A DNA stretch of 64,000 nucleotides from Neocallimastix lanati (nom. inval.) (Eukaryota > Neocallimastigomycota > Neocallimastigomycetes > Neocallimastigales > Neocallimastigaceae). A model generated the notes under the pieces. It saw only the letters and a list, made by a program, of their open reading frames with translations. It ran no database searches and had not been told where the DNA came from. Of the stretch, positions 43,392 through 57,343 are shown one piece after another (position 1 is the stretch's first letter; every line of letters starts with the position of its first letter). A program made the translations under genes and the position numbers. Where the stretch lies: positions 511,501 through 575,500 of the forward strand of contig JACVTC010000036.1 of assembly GCA_016946835.1 (NCBI GenBank), written 5' to 3'.

Positions 43392-44982
43392 TTTGTATCG
43401 TTTTTATCATCTTTATTTTTATCATTTTTATTTTTATCATTTAATTTTTATCATATTTATTTTTGTCATTTTTATTTTATTATTTTTATTTTATTATTTT
43501 TTATTTTTTTAATTAATTTTCTTGTTATATATAAATTTAATTTAAACTGAATTATAAGATATATATATATATATATTTTTTTACTACTTACTTCAGAAAA
43601 TACTTTCTTTTCATTATTTTGAATATTAATAAGACTTTCTGAAAGTCCAAGAAGAGTAGTAGTACCATCTCTAGCACCAACAGCCAACATTTTACCTTGA
43701 TCTTGGGCTTGAATTGTATGAATTGGTGCATTACAAACTTGGAAGGTTAAAATTGGATCATTTTGTTGTAAAAGAAGATCCCAAACATCAATTGAACCAT
43801 CCATTTTAGTAGTATATAATACACTTGGACGTGAGGTACTCCAACAACCATCTGTTAAGTATGGAGTTGAATTCTTCGATATAAGAAGTGGATACTTAAC
43901 ATCTTCAGACCAAATCTAAAAAAAAAAAAAAATTATTTAGTATCATTAATAATAAAAAAATTATTTAATAATTAATTAATAATAAATTTTACTAAAATTA
44001 TTGTTATTTTTATTATTATTTATTGGTTTTTTTTTTGTTTTGTTTTATTTTTTTTTTTAAAGAAAAAAATATTTATAATAAATATACCTTTGCAGACCAA
44101 TCTCCTATAGTTAAGAAATTCTTTAAGAAGAATGGATTTCTCTGATAAAATATAAATAAAAATTAAAAAAAAAATTATATAAATGAATAAGGTATATTTA
44201 TATATATATTATCATTATAGGTTATTTTATAATTTTACTAAATTTAGTATATATATATAATATATCCTTATTTTTAACATACTCTTAATGAATAAATTGG
44301 ACCTAAATGAGCTGGATAATTGTGAACTATTTTTTCTGCAGGTGTTTTACCTTTTTTATTACAAATTAAAATATTACCAGTTTCTGTACCAATCATGAAT
44401 TTAGTTGGCTTTTATAAATAAATATATATATATAATAGATCAGATCATTTTGAGAATAAAAAAAAAAAAAAAAAAAAAAAAAAAATAAAAAAAAAATTTA
44501 AATATAATTAATTAATTATTTATTTATTTATTATATGAAAATAGATGTAATTATTTAATTATTTATTTCTTTATTTATTTATTATATGAAAAGAGATGTA
44601 ATTATTTAATTTTTTTTTTTAATCTTTATTTTTATTTACCATTGTTGATTCAAAATCAATTGTTGTACCTCCAACAATTTTACCATTCTTTTCAGCATCA
44701 ATCATTAAAGTTTCAGTGGGTTCACTTAATTTTCTAATATCCCACCATAAACATTTACCATCGGTAGAAACCGAGAAGAATTCAGAACCAGATTTGGATT
44801 GAATCCAGGATAAACCAAATACTGGATCATTATGACTTTTTTCAATTAAAGAAGTATCCACTGGATATTGACCTTTTCTTAAATCCCAGTAAGCTTAATT
44901 ATTTTTTTTTTTTATTTTTATTAATTTTATATATTTTATTTTATTTTTTATTTTATTTATATGTCATAGAAGAAAAATTTTG

Positions 44983-45014
<32 letters not shown>

Positions 45015-46546
45015 TGATTAGAAAATTTATAATTATATATATATTATTTTAATTGATATAAAATTATATAAATATTATTTAAAAAAAAAAAATTTTTTTT
45101 TTTATTAAATTTTTTTTTTTAACTTACAAACAAGACCATTATATGAACCACCAATTAAAATATGTGGATCTTTTGGATTATATTTAAGGGTAACTAATGG
45201 TGAAGATGGGGTGATAGTTTGATCAATAACGTTTGGATTTTCAATATCCCAAATATATGAATCAAGACACATATTGTATGGCATTTTTTGGAATTGAAGA
45301 ATAGAGTAAGCAACAGCAATTTTATGATTATCATCTGGATACCAAGATACACAGGTAGCTGCTCTCTTAATAGCATTTGGATCACTATATGAAATACCGA
45401 AAAAAAAAATAATAATAATAATAAAAGTAAATGAATTTTAAATAATATATATATTTATAGAGAGAAAGAAAATATTAAAATCAATAATTATAATAATTTT
45501 TATTTTATTATATAGAGTTTATAAAAAAATTGCAAATATCAATAATTAATTAATAAAGTAGATAATATAATTAAGGAAATAAAAAAAAATAATATTAAAT
45601 AATTACCGATAAACATTATAGGTTTTAATTGAAGGAGGTTCAACCACTGGAGGTTCAGATTCAATTTCTTCCTTGAAATATTCTTCGTAAATATCAATTG
45701 CATTATTTTGCTTAATGCATTGTTCCATAGACTTTTTTATTAATTTATAAAATCAATTCAATATAATAATTATAATAATAATAATAATGATAATAATTTT
45801 TTTTTTTTTATTATTATTGTTATTGTAATTATTTTCATTATAGTAATAATCATTTATATTTTTTTTTTAATAAAGAGTAAGAAAGAAGTTTTATATATTT
45901 AATAATTGATTATATTTTTCATTAATAATAATAAAATTGCAATTTTTATAATAATTTTATATAATATATATTTAAATATTGATATAAAATTTATAAATTG
46001 TATATTATTTGTTAATAAATAACAATTTTTTTTTTCTTTAGAACAAAATAAAAAATAATTATATATATATATAATTAATAATTTTTTTTTTCACTTACAT
46101 CTCCAAGGTTTTTAATAACTTTAATATATTCTTCATCTTTTTCAATCTTTTTTCTAAAACGAATAGTATGTTCAACATCCGATGGATCAACATCCTTTGG
46201 CCATCCTCCTTGTAAATGTAATATACCTTGATTTGAAAAGCTTAAACTTTCTGTATTAACCTTTACATATTATTCATTTATTTTTTTAAATATAAAATAT
46301 AAAAATATATATACACATTTTATAATTAATTATAAAAAATTTAATTAAATAATAATAAAATATTTTTATACATTTATGTGTGTATTATATATATATATAT
46401 ATATATAAAGGTGAAAAACTATTAATAAATATAAAGAAATTCCTTAAACATATTTCTTAATAATTTTTTTTTTTTATTTTTTAATACTATTATTCTTTCA
46501 TTATATAACACAAAATTGATTCTTTTATGTAAATATATAGATATGT

Positions 46547-46609
<63 letters not shown>

Positions 46610-46810
46610 CCATTTATTATTTATTACTTCATGTTCAGACTGTTCAGGAACACATTGACATTCTACGGAACAATATTTCTTTTCAGTATAATTTTCCATA
46701 TAACTTGGATCAGGGGCAATATCTACAGATTGCCATGCAGGTTTATCTTTGAATAATGGTTGTTTACCAAATTCATTTCTTTTCTTTTGATAGACATATA
46801 CAATTTCCAT
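42956..46810 (-). CDS. DNAI2: Axonemal outer-arm dynein intermediate chain 2 (IC69 type), ten exons
   Basis: WD-repeat intermediate chain of the outer dynein arm (human DNAI2, Chlamydomonas ODA6/IC69). It anchors dynein heavy chains to the flagellar doublet. My exon model (minus): 46810-46628, 46260-46099, 45731-45607, 45384-45128, 44893-44640, 44408-44283, 44141-44088, 43915-43592, 43292-43176 and 43015-42956. All junctions are GT...AG and the phases fit, giving 553 residues. Family signatures: start [140 protein letters not shown] and [12 protein letters not shown], then a charged C-terminal helix. It is slightly shorter than the animal protein. Introns are AT-rich with poly-A/T tracts. It implies a motile flagellated stage. 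Confidence 0.96.
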
Positions 46811-46817
46811 TTTTGTA

Positions 46818-46851
<34 letters not shown>

Positions 46852-47902
46852 TTCTTTTTATATTTTTTATTCTTATTTTTATTTTTATTTTTTTTTTCTG
46901 TCTTTTTTCTTTTTTTTTTTTATTTTTATTTCTTTTTATTTTTGTATTTTATTATTATGATTTATTATCTATTTTAAAAGATAGAAAAAAAAAAAATAAA
47001 AGATAGAAAAAAATAAAAAATAAAATAAAAAAAAAGAAAGTAAAAAATATATAAGTAATAATTATAAATACAAAACTAATAATAATCTAATATATATATT
47101 ATTAATAGCTAGAATATATATATATACTTTATGTTCATATATATTTTAAGGAAAAAAGTTTTAAAACAATCTCTAAAAATATATTTTTATTAAAACTTTA
47201 AATATAATAAAAATAGTCATATAATTTATTATAAAAATTAATTTTATTTTTAAAATAGTTGATAATAAAATAGAAGCTCAAATGATTAAAAAAATTGATA
47301 TAATTTTAAATATTAATAGTAGTAGTTTAATGTTATATATATAACTATTATGGTAAATAAGAAAAAAAAAAAAAAATTAGTAAATACATTAATCATTGAT
47401 TAAATATATTTATTTTATAGTTAATAATAATTTAAACTTTTCTAATAATAATATTAATAATATTAAGTATTCATTTTTTTTTTTTTTCATTTTTTTAGTT
47501 ATTAAAAAAAATATTTATATATATATAAAATAAAATAAAAAAAAAATAAAAAAAAAACTTTTAAACTTTTTATTTTAAAGTAATTGAAAATTTTTTTTTT
47601 TTTTTTTTATTTTTTATTTTAATTTTTTATTTTAGATTTTTTTTTTTTTTTATAGATTTTTGATTTTCATTTTTATTATAATTATTATGATTTAAACTCA
47701 GAATAAAAAAAAATATTAACTAAAAAAAATAAAGAATAGAATTAAATATTTAATAATAATAATAATATATATTATATATATATTTATATATAAAAGGTGA
47801 AAAGAATTAATATTTAATTGATATACTTACCATAAAAAATATAATTTTGAAGTTACACAGAAAAATAATAATGTTCATTTAATATTCTCTAACTCGATCT
47901 TA

Positions 47903-47945
<43 letters not shown>

Positions 47946-48418
47946 GTAGTAGTAGTAGTAGTAGTAGTGATGATGGTGGTAGTAATTTTGATTTTAAAAA
48001 ATGATAAACAAAAAAACTGAAGAAAAATTAATTATTTAAAAAAAAATATATATATATATCATATGTTAATAATATTTCCCATTAAAAAAGAAAAGAAAAA
48101 AAAATTTTTTTGTTGTTGTAGATATTATTGCATCATCTTTAATAAGGATAATTTTTATTATAAAATAATTATTCAAAAGTAATTCTAGAAGACTAATAAT
48201 AATATTAAAAATAACAAAAATAATGATTAATTAATAATTTAATAATAATATTATCAACATTTTTGTTTATATTCAAAATATTTCAATATAATTATTATTA
48301 TAACAATATATAAATATCAAATTATCATATACAAATAATATTATACATAGTTATATATAAAACTACTATAAAAACAAATAAAAAAAAACAAAAACTATTA
48401 TTTTAAAAATATGATGAA

Positions 48419-48470
<52 letters not shown>

Positions 48471-48573
48471 AAAATCTTATAAACTTTATTTATTATAATA
48501 TTATAATATTTTTATGTTTTAATTTTTTAAACTTATTATATTTTTTATACATTACATTGATATAAACGATATA

Positions 48574-48643
48574 GGTTGTTTGATTGTATTTGTATGCCAA
48601 ATATATGCAAATATTGTTCAAACTAGTATCAACTTAAACAACC
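48574..48643. repeat. 8-bp inverted repeat GGTTGTTT...AAACAACC in a base-balanced patch
   Basis: GGTTGTTT (48574-48581) and AAACAACC (48636-48643) could pair around a 54-base loop that itself contains TTTGTATG...ATGCAAA-like words. It stands out from the surrounding A/T runs, but I could not assign it to an RNA family. Confidence 0.35.
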
Positions 48644-48931
48644 ATAGTTTATATATATATAAAAAAATATTTTAAAATTTTTTAATTTTTCTTTCAAGAA
48701 AGGAAAAAAAAAAAAAAAAAAGTACTTAAAAATAATAAAAAAAATTCTTTAATAAAGCTATAAAACATATTATATATATTTTTATATATTTAAAAAAAAA
48801 AAATAAAAATAGTTATTTTACAAATCAAATTACAAATATAATAGAGAATATTAATCTAATTATTATAAAAAAAAAATATATATATATACATAATAAATAA
48901 TAATAAAACAAAAAAATAAAAAATATCTGAG

Positions 48932-48968
<37 letters not shown>

Positions 48969-49123
48969 ATATTTAATGGTATATTAATAAAATAATTATG
49001 AAATTTTATATAAATATAAAAAGGAAAAATAATAAATGTCTAAAAAAAAAAAAAATTGAAAAAATAAATTAAAATTATGAGAGTGATAGTATTAATGTGT
49101 TGAATGAGTAATAATCAATATTA

Positions 49124-49435
49124 ATGGAGAAAGCTATAAAGGATGTCAAAAATAATAATGAAAACGTAATAGAAAATGAAAATAGTAGAAAAAAATATAT
49201 TGATGAAGAAAACTGGTATTTATTTAATATCGATTTAAAAATAGTGACGATAATGAAAAAGACATTATAATTGATTAAAAGATATAATGATTACTTCATA
49301 ATTTTTTTTATAAAAAAAAAAAACTATCATTTATCGCGAAAAATTATATATAATGATGGAGAAAAAAATGTAGATATTATTAGTGTAATGTTTGTTTTAT
49401 TAATATATTTATTATTATTATTATTTTTATTTAAT
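49124..49435 (+). pseudogene. Short Asn/Glu-rich coding remnant
   Basis: A 48-codon frame from ATG 49124 (MEKAIKDVKNNNENVIE ... DEENWYLFNIDLK) ends at 49270. In the next frame the sense continues as KNSDDNEKDIIID, and further on IIYNDGEKNVDIISVMFVLL runs to a TAA near 49435. The composition looks like a host protein fragment with frame breaks or unrecognised introns. The family is unknown. Confidence 0.3.
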
Positions 49436-49470
49436 TAAAAACATTGAAATTATCTTTAAATATTTTTTTT

Positions 49471-49520
<50 letters not shown>

Positions 49521-50877
49521 GAATTGGTTATTACCTATATAAATAAATATAAAACATTTAAGATACCTCTTTAAAAAATTTTTTTCTCTTTTTCAATTTT
49601 TTGTTTTCCATTACCTTTTTTATACCCTTTATTAATGATTTAAAATTTTCTAAAAAAAATTATTCAAAACTTTATAATCTTTCAAATATACTGTAAATAT
49701 TACTATTATCACATTAAAATTTAAAAAAAAAAAAAATCTATAATATTTGTGGGAAAAATAATCTCGGTCATCTTTTATTTTTTTTTTTTTTTTTTTTTTT
49801 TTTTCAGATATATCAGAAATAAAATAAAAAAAAAAAAAAAGAAAAAGTAGCTTTTTGATAGCCTTTTTCTGTTTTGTATATTGGTCTACGTTTTATTTTT
49901 TTTAAAATAAGATTATTTAAATATATATGTTCATTGTATAGAAAAAAAAAGTATTAATAAAAAAGGATAAAAAAAAATTACTTTAAATAAAAAAAATAAA
50001 TAAAATAAAATTAAAACTTTCCACAAGTAAAAAATCAGAAAAAAAAAAAATTATATAAAAAATTAAATAAAATTAAAATTAAAATTAAATAAAATAAAAA
50101 TTAAATAAAATAAAAATTAAATAAAATAAAAATTAAAATACTTTAAATACATAAAATAAAAATAAAATAAAAAAAATCCTGTCATATTTAGTTATATTTA
50201 AATCATTAAACTAACAAAAATTATAATATTATAAATGGAAATATATTTTCTTAGAAAAAAAAAAATTAAATTGATAGATGATCTAAATTTTTCTTTAAAT
50301 ATAAAAAAAAGAAAAAATTATATTTTAAAGTAATAATATATATATATTAAAATATTTTTTATATTAAATTTAAAATTTTTTTTTTTTTAACTTGATACTT
50401 AACTTTTTCTTAAATAATTTTTTTTTCTTACATATATATATATTAAATATGTAATAAATATGATAGCATTAATATACAAATGAGAAAGTGAGAAAGTATT
50501 GTTTAAATTAATAAATTATATAAAAAAATAAAAAATTTTATATATTATTCAAAGGTTACTATTATACTTTTTGAAATTTATTATTAAAAAAAAAAAAAAA
50601 AAAAAAAAAAAGTAATTATTATTTTTTATAGAAATACTTCATTAAAATAAAAATAATTATTGCTATATTATTTATCATAATAAACTGTCATTGTCAATTG
50701 TAATAGTTTTAAGTTTTCACTTATTACATTTTTATTATATTTAATATTTAATATTTAAATAATTTTAAATTATATATATTAATTTAAATAAAATTGGAAT
50801 ATTTATAATAATAAAATAAACAAATTATTTTAATTATTCAATAAAAAAAAATAAAATGATTAATAAATTAATAAAAA

Positions 50878-50912
<35 letters not shown>

Positions 50913-51413
50913 AAAAAAAGTTTATTTCTATATATAAAAAAATAGGTAATTAGAAAAATTTTGTATATTAATATTACATGGAAAATTTTTAAATCTTTAT
51001 AATGCATATTGCATAATATATTATTAATCATTCTAAAAAAAATTAAAAATAAAAAAAAAAAAAAAAAAAATAGGTTATATTTTTTACCTTATTTCCAATA
51101 AAAGGATTTTTTAAAATAATTATTTGAATTTAAAATGAATAATGTCTATTCATTGTTTTTAAAAATAATATGATAATCATAAAAATTTAGATTAACTAAT
51201 ACTTATTATTATTTTTTTTTTATATACTATTTTCCTCTGATTTTTATTTATAGTTTTTTGGTTTTAGGGTTTTAATTTTTTTTTTTTTTTTTTTAAATAT
51301 TAATTATGTGGAAAAAAAAAATTTCAATAAATGAATAAATAAAAAAAAAAAAAAATAGCTAGTACAGGCATAAATATATTTTATCACTGTTATTAATTTG
51401 AACCATTTTATTG

Positions 51414-51464
<51 letters not shown>

Positions 51465-51561
51465 AACGATTTAGAAATTAATAATTAAAAAAGTGTAAAA
51501 TTAATATATATGTATATATAAATTATTATTATTATTATTATTATTATTTTTTTTTTTTTTT

Positions 51562-51696
51562 TTAATGACCGTAGAAGGATTTCTCCCCAGCTGCACATCT
51601 GTTGACACACAATGGTTTATTACTAGAGCCCTTATCTAACTTCCTACTTAGTAGGTGGTCCCGTCCCTGCTGGACTGCCTTACAGTTACTCTGCAT
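51562..51696 (-). CDS. 44-codon ORF in a GC-rich island beside (ATT)n; unrecognised
   Basis: The minus strand from ATG 51696 to TAA 51562 reads MQSNCKAVQQGRDHLLSRKL and ends NRCAAGEKSFYGH. The island (about 51565-51698) is close to half G+C, in sharp contrast with its surroundings, and abuts a 209-bp pure (ATT)n. It may be the end of a mobile element or a transferred fragment; I do not recognise the peptide, and the frame may be fortuitous. Confidence 0.25.
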   Translation of the reverse strand: MQSNCKAVQQGRDHLLSRKLDKGSSNKPLCVNRCAAGEKSFYGH

Positions 51697-51907
<211 letters not shown>

Positions 51908-52139
51908 TAGAATATATAGACTTAAATACTGAAAATGGAAAACTTTTTTTTTTTGGACAACTTTTTTAAACTTTAATTTTTTTAAATTTACAGTTTTTCC
52001 ATGTATACTAAATAAACTAATTAATAATTAAATTATATTTTAATTTAAAGATTACACGTGTATTTTCTTTGTTTTACAATAAACATGGTTTAATTTTTTT
52101 TTTTTTTTTTTTTTTTAAGTTTTGATTTTTTTTAACCAA

Positions 52140-52170
<31 letters not shown>

Positions 52171-52396
52171 AGTTTGCTTTATTAAACTTTTAAATTTATA
52201 TATTTCTATTTTTAATTATCTTTTTATTTTCAATTTTCTTTTTTAATGATTATGATTCATTTGTTTTAATCTCATTTTTTATTACATCTAATTTTAAAAC
52301 TTATTATTTCATGTTTAATATATCATTTATCATTACCTCAAATTTAAAAAAAAAAAAAAAATAATAAGAATGAATAAGAATAAATATAAAATTAAA

Positions 52397-52450
<54 letters not shown>

Positions 52451-52528
52451 ATTTCTAAATAATTAATAATAAAAAAAAATTACATCAAAATAAATATAAA
52501 TGTTAATATCTATATAATAATTTAATAT

Positions 52529-52563
<35 letters not shown>

Positions 52564-52857
52564 TTAATATTTAATATTTAAAAAAATTTAATTGTAAATT
52601 CATCCTCATTCAAAGTGTTTGAAATAAACATTTAAAAAAAAAAAAAAAAAAAAAAAAAGACAAAAAAAATATTTATATATAAAAAATTTATACGTATATG
52701 TATATAATATAATTTTTTCTTTTAAAAAAAATATATATATATATACATTTATTTCTATATATATATTTATAATATTATATATATATACTTAAATATATGA
52801 ATATTATTATATATATAAAGCATTAATAATAAACTTTAATACAAGTAATATCAAATT

Positions 52858-54072
52858 ATGGATAATAGTCAAAATGACGCAATAAAAACATATGAAATTA
52901 ATAAGATTGATGAATTTAATTCCAAAAATATGAATATAGATAATAATATGAATATAGATAATAATATGAATATAGATAATAATATGAAAGAAAATAATGA
53001 TATTAAACCTGAGATAGAAAATAATCAAAATAGTAATGTCATTAAGAATAATAAGATTGATGATAATGAGTTTGAGATTGAGAACGATGTTAAAATAAAA
53101 ATTGAAAATAAAAGTGAAACTGAAAGTGAAACGGATGATAAAAGTAATAAAGGTAGTAGATATATCAGTAATGAAGAAGGAATAGTAAATAAAGATAAAG
53201 GTGAAGATGATTATAAACAAAAATATGATAGAGAAAAAGGTTTTCGAAAAAGATTATTTCAAATTATTGAAGTAGCAAATCCTGGAGATACCGTCAGTGC
53301 AGTTTATGATGTTTTAATTATTATAACGATCATTTTAAGTTTAGTTCCTCTAACTTTCAAAGAATCTTATGTCTTCTTTGATTATATGGAAAAAGTTGTT
53401 GTCTCTATCTTCATTATGGATTACCTCTTTAGATTAATTACAGCTGATTATAAACTAAAAACAAGGATACGCTTTCTTTCTTTTATTATCTATCCTTTCA
53501 CTCCTTGGGCTATCATTGATCTTCTTTCCATTTTACCATCACTGAAATTCTTATATAGTGGTTTGAAACTTCTAAGAATTCTTAATTTAATCAAGACCCT
53601 TAGAATCATTCGAGCTGTCAAAGCTTTTCGATACTCAAACAGTATCAATATTATTGCAGAAGTCATAAAAAATTCTAAGAGACCATTATCCGCGGTGGTA
53701 GGTCTAGCATTGGGTTATATTTTAATTTCAGCATTAATCATTTTTAATGTAGAAGGAGATACCTTTGATAATTTCTTCAGTGTAGTGTACTGGGCGACAA
53801 CATCTTTAACAACGGTCGGCTATGGTGATATCTATCCACATACCACTGAAGGAAGAGTAATTGCCATGATTTCATCTGTTTGTGGTGTCGCCTTGATAGC
53901 TTTACCTTCAGGTATTATTACAGCAGGTTATATGGATTCATTAAATGCTAGTAGTGCAAAAAAAGAAAAAGAAGAAAAAGCAAAAAGATTGGAGAAAGAA
54001 AGAAAAAAAATGGAGAAAAAGGAAAGAAAAAAAATGAAGAAGAAACTAAAAAAAGGACATTCACAAGAATAA
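52858..54072 (+). CDS. Six-transmembrane voltage-gated-type K+ channel, copy 1
   Basis: A 404-residue single-exon K+ channel of the plasma membrane or an internal membrane. The N-terminus (1-130) is acidic and Asn-rich, with a repeated NMNIDN hexapeptide coded by an 18-bp minisatellite (52927-52986). Predicted segments: S1 about 148-167 (VLIIITIILSLVPLTF), S2 about 178-198, S3 about 212-230, S4 about 236-262 with basic residues every third position (LLRILNLIKTLRIIRAVKAF), S5 about 279-300, the pore with selectivity filter TVGYGD at 319-324, and S6 about 333-362 ending LPSGIITAGYMDSL. The C-terminal 40 residues are a Lys/Glu coiled-coil-like tail. The S6 end and compact size resemble bacterial Kv-type channels, so bacterial transfer is possible but not shown. 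A near-identical paralogue lies 3.8 kb downstream. Confidence 0.95.
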   Translation: MDNSQNDAIKTYEINKIDEFNSKNMNIDNNMNIDNNMNIDNNMKENNDIKPEIENNQNSNVIKNNKIDDNEFEIENDVKIKIENKSETESETDDKSNKGSRYISNEEGIVNKDKGEDDYKQKYDREKGFRKRLFQIIEVANPGDTVSAVYDVLIIITIILSLVPLTFKESYVFFDYMEKVVVSIFIMDYLFRLITADYKLKTRIRFLSFIIYPFTPWAIIDLLSILPSLKFLYSGLKLLRILNLIKTLRIIRAVKAFRYSNSINIIAEVIKNSKRPLSAVVGLALGYILISALIIFNVEGDTFDNFFSVVYWATTSLTTVGYGDIYPHTTEGRVIAMISSVCGVALIALPSGIITAGYMDSLNASSAKKEKEEKAKRLEKERKKMEKKERKKMKKKLKKGHSQE

Positions 54073-54088
54073 CATTTAGAATTATATA

Positions 54089-54137
<49 letters not shown>

Positions 54138-54943
54138 CAGTAAAATAATTGATTTTACTGTAATTGTAAAATAATAATAACAATAAATAATTGATTTTAT
54201 TATTATTATTACATTACAATTATTATTACTAATTATATTACTATCAGATCTAACTGAAATGTTATTATTTTACAATTTAGATATAAAAGATAACAAAAAA
54301 CTTTATATAATTAATTCATTTATATAAAAATATTTATATTATATTTATAGGTATATATAAAAAAAATTAATTATATTATTTATTTTGATAAAATAATATA
54401 ATAATATATACTTTGAACTTTTCAGTTTTTATTATAATTTTATTAATTGTTAATAAATTATAAGATTATATATTAATAAGTTAAAATTATACTTGAATAA
54501 TTAAGATGATATGAATTGAAAAAAAAAATTATATATATATTTAAAAATAAATAATATAAAAATAATATATTATTATAATTGAAGAAAAAAAATATTAGAA
54601 AAAAAAATTTTTTTTTTATAAAAAGAATAAGCAAGCTTAAAAAAAAATAAAAAAAATAAAATAAAATAATAATAATAATAATAATAATAAAATATAGTTT
54701 AATACTGTAGTATTATTAAAAAAATTTATTTACAATAAAAATAAACTATATAAATATTCATAACTATTATTATATTATTTTTATAATTTAAGATGATTTA
54801 TTATAGTAATTTTTTTTTTTTTTTATTTTTTTAAAAAATATTTTAGTCATTTTTATTTTTATTTTTATTTTATATATTCTAGTCATTTTTATTTTTATTT
54901 TTAATTTTAATTTTTTTTTTTAAATAATGAATAATTTTAAAAG

Positions 54944-54993
<50 letters not shown>

Positions 54994-55139
54994 TTTTAAA
55001 TAAAATATTTATTTATTTCAACAAAAAAAAAAAAAAAAAAAAAGTCATTGTACCTATTATATTATATACTCTGAAAAATATATTATTTACATTTTAAATA
55101 AATAAAAAGAAAATTTTTTTTTTCATTTTTTTTTTTTTA

Positions 55140-55609
55140 TTTCTTGAATGTATCATCCTTGATTTCAGCTCCCCTCTCCCCTTCAAGGAGTAATGGAAAT
55201 ATTGAAGGTCGTCACATAACTTCCTTTTTTTTTTAAAGGCAGAATTGTCCCTACTACCTATTAGATGATGACCTTACTGAGTGTTTTCAGCATTTGGCAT
55301 GCTGATATGCATATTATTGTTAAGAATTTTTCTGATAACTACTTCTCCGGAATGCTTCGCCAGTTTCGTAACTTCCCTTTGAAGGGTTGAGGGGGGTAAT
55401 ATAGTCTAACCCATAGATATTTGTACTAAGCTCCCTTAGCAAAAATGCATAAATGTCGGAAAAATTGCAATTTAGAATTTAGTAGAATATATCTCCTATG
55501 GATACATGAAATCATGTACCCAAATGCTAGTAGTAATTTCCTCTTAAATATACAAGTATTAGTGCAATTGCCTCCCTCCCTCTCTCTCTCTCAATTAGTT
55601 CAGTATCTC

Positions 55610-55610
<1 letters not shown>
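55140..55610. other. GC-enriched island with imperfect inverted repeats
   Basis: The island contrasts strongly with the flanks. CCCCTCTCCCCTTCAAGGAG near 55172-55191 is an imperfect inverted repeat of CCCTTTGAAGGGTTGAGGGG near 55374-55393 (about 16 of 20 positions). Short open frames exist on the minus strand (for example LLRELSTNIYGLDYITPL, about 55445-55390), but several frames are open because of the composition. A pyrimidine (CTCCCT)n/(CT)n tract lies at about 55570-55593. It could be a decayed mobile element. Confidence 0.4.
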
Positions 55611-55661
<51 letters not shown>

Positions 55662-56121
55662 TATATAAAAGAGGGACATGGACATACTTACATGAAATCC
55701 TAACCACCATATTCCATTAAAAAAAAAACCTTTTTAAATAAATAAATAAATAAATAAAAAAAGATAAACAAAAATAAGTCAAATTTTTATTATATAATTT
55801 TTACTTTTTTTTTTTTTTTTTTTAATAGAATAAAAAAGAAAACAACATAGATAAATTTTTTAATAATAATAATAATAATAATTTTTTTTTTTTTTTATCT
55901 ATGAAGGTTTAATTTTTTTATAATATGTTAATTTTTCAATAACATAAAAATTGTGTCTTGATAATGGTAGAAGTATTACTTTTCATTTATTATAAATTAA
56001 TATTAAACCAAAATATTATAAATTATATTTACTAATCATATATATTTTAATAATTAGTGCACTTTATTTAATTTCAAATTTAAAATAATATGAATTGGTT
56101 AAATTTTTTTTTTTTTTTTTA

Positions 56122-56471
56122 AAGAAAAATGAGACATATGATAAAAAGTTTAATTTAAAGAATGAAAAAAAAAAATTATACTCAATAGTAATTAAAGAAA
56201 AAGAAGTAAAGATTTTTACTTTTATAATCTTTTGTTATTAATAGTTGTTTATTATAAAAAAGGAATAAAAAGAAAAATAAGACATATGATAATTAGTTTT
56301 AATTTAAAGAATAAAAAAAATTATACTTATTAGTAATTAAAAAAAAAAAAAAAAAGTTTAAACCTTTTTAATCTTTTGTTAAAAATAAGCTCTTTAATAT
56401 AAAAAGAATAAAACAAAAAAATAAGATATAATTAAAGGAATAATTAAAAAAAAAAAATTATACTGTATTGT

Positions 56472-56502
<31 letters not shown>

Positions 56503-56555
56503 GTATAAATTTTATCTTTTATAATCTTTTGTTAAAAATAGTTGTTTATAATATA
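56122..56555. repeat. Three tandem degenerate copies of a 140-150-bp unit
   Basis: The unit pattern is AAGACATATGATAA / TTTAATTTAAAGAAT / poly-A / ATTATACT...TAGTAATTAAA / poly-A / TTTTAATCTTTTGTTAAAAATAG...TTTA. Copies begin near 56122, 56270 and 56405. Poly-A segments vary in length between copies. Confidence 0.8.
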
Positions 56556-57307
56556 AAAATATAAATATACAAGTTAATTGCAAAATATAATATTAAAAAT
56601 AATGATGATCAAGAAAGAAAGTAAATAAAATGTTTGTAAATTTTTCTTTTTAGAATAAAGTTTTTAAATATTATTAATTAATCACAATTATAATATTTAT
56701 AAAAATTTCTTTAATCTTATTTATTTAATATTTAATATATATATTAAAATAAAATTACAAAAAAAAAAAAAAAAAAAAAACATAATAATATACATTAAAA
56801 GTGAAATATCTCTTTCTTTTTTTTTTCCAAAAAAATTCTTTTTTATAAAAAAAACAATTTATTATAAGAGAAATAGTATAAAAAATTCTATAAATATATA
56901 TATATATAATTTTTTTTTTCAATAAAAAATATAAAAAAAAAAATGAAAAAAAATGAAAAAAAAATTATTATACCAAAAAAAAAAATATATATATATATAT
57001 ATATAAATTAATTAAATTAAATTATAAAATTTAAATATAAAAATATACGCATTAATATTGAATAAAATTTTTAAGAACTAAATTTATTCAAAAAATTGAG
57101 AATGTTTATTTAAAATTTGAATTTTATTATTATGTATTTTTATTTTAATTTCTATTTTTTTTTTTAATTTAATTTTGTTTTATATTCTCATTGCCAATGT
57201 TTTATATATTTATATTTTTTATTTAACTCTATCTATGAAAATCTTATTTTTAATTTTTTTTTTTTTTATTATTATTATTATTTTAATTTTTTTATTTTTA
57301 TTATTTT

Positions 57308-57343
<36 letters not shown>

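Noticed and set aside
52807-53220. Minus-strand hydrophobic ORF opposite the K+ channel (and 57734-58102)
   Set aside because: Antisense shadow of the Asn/Glu-rich N-terminus.
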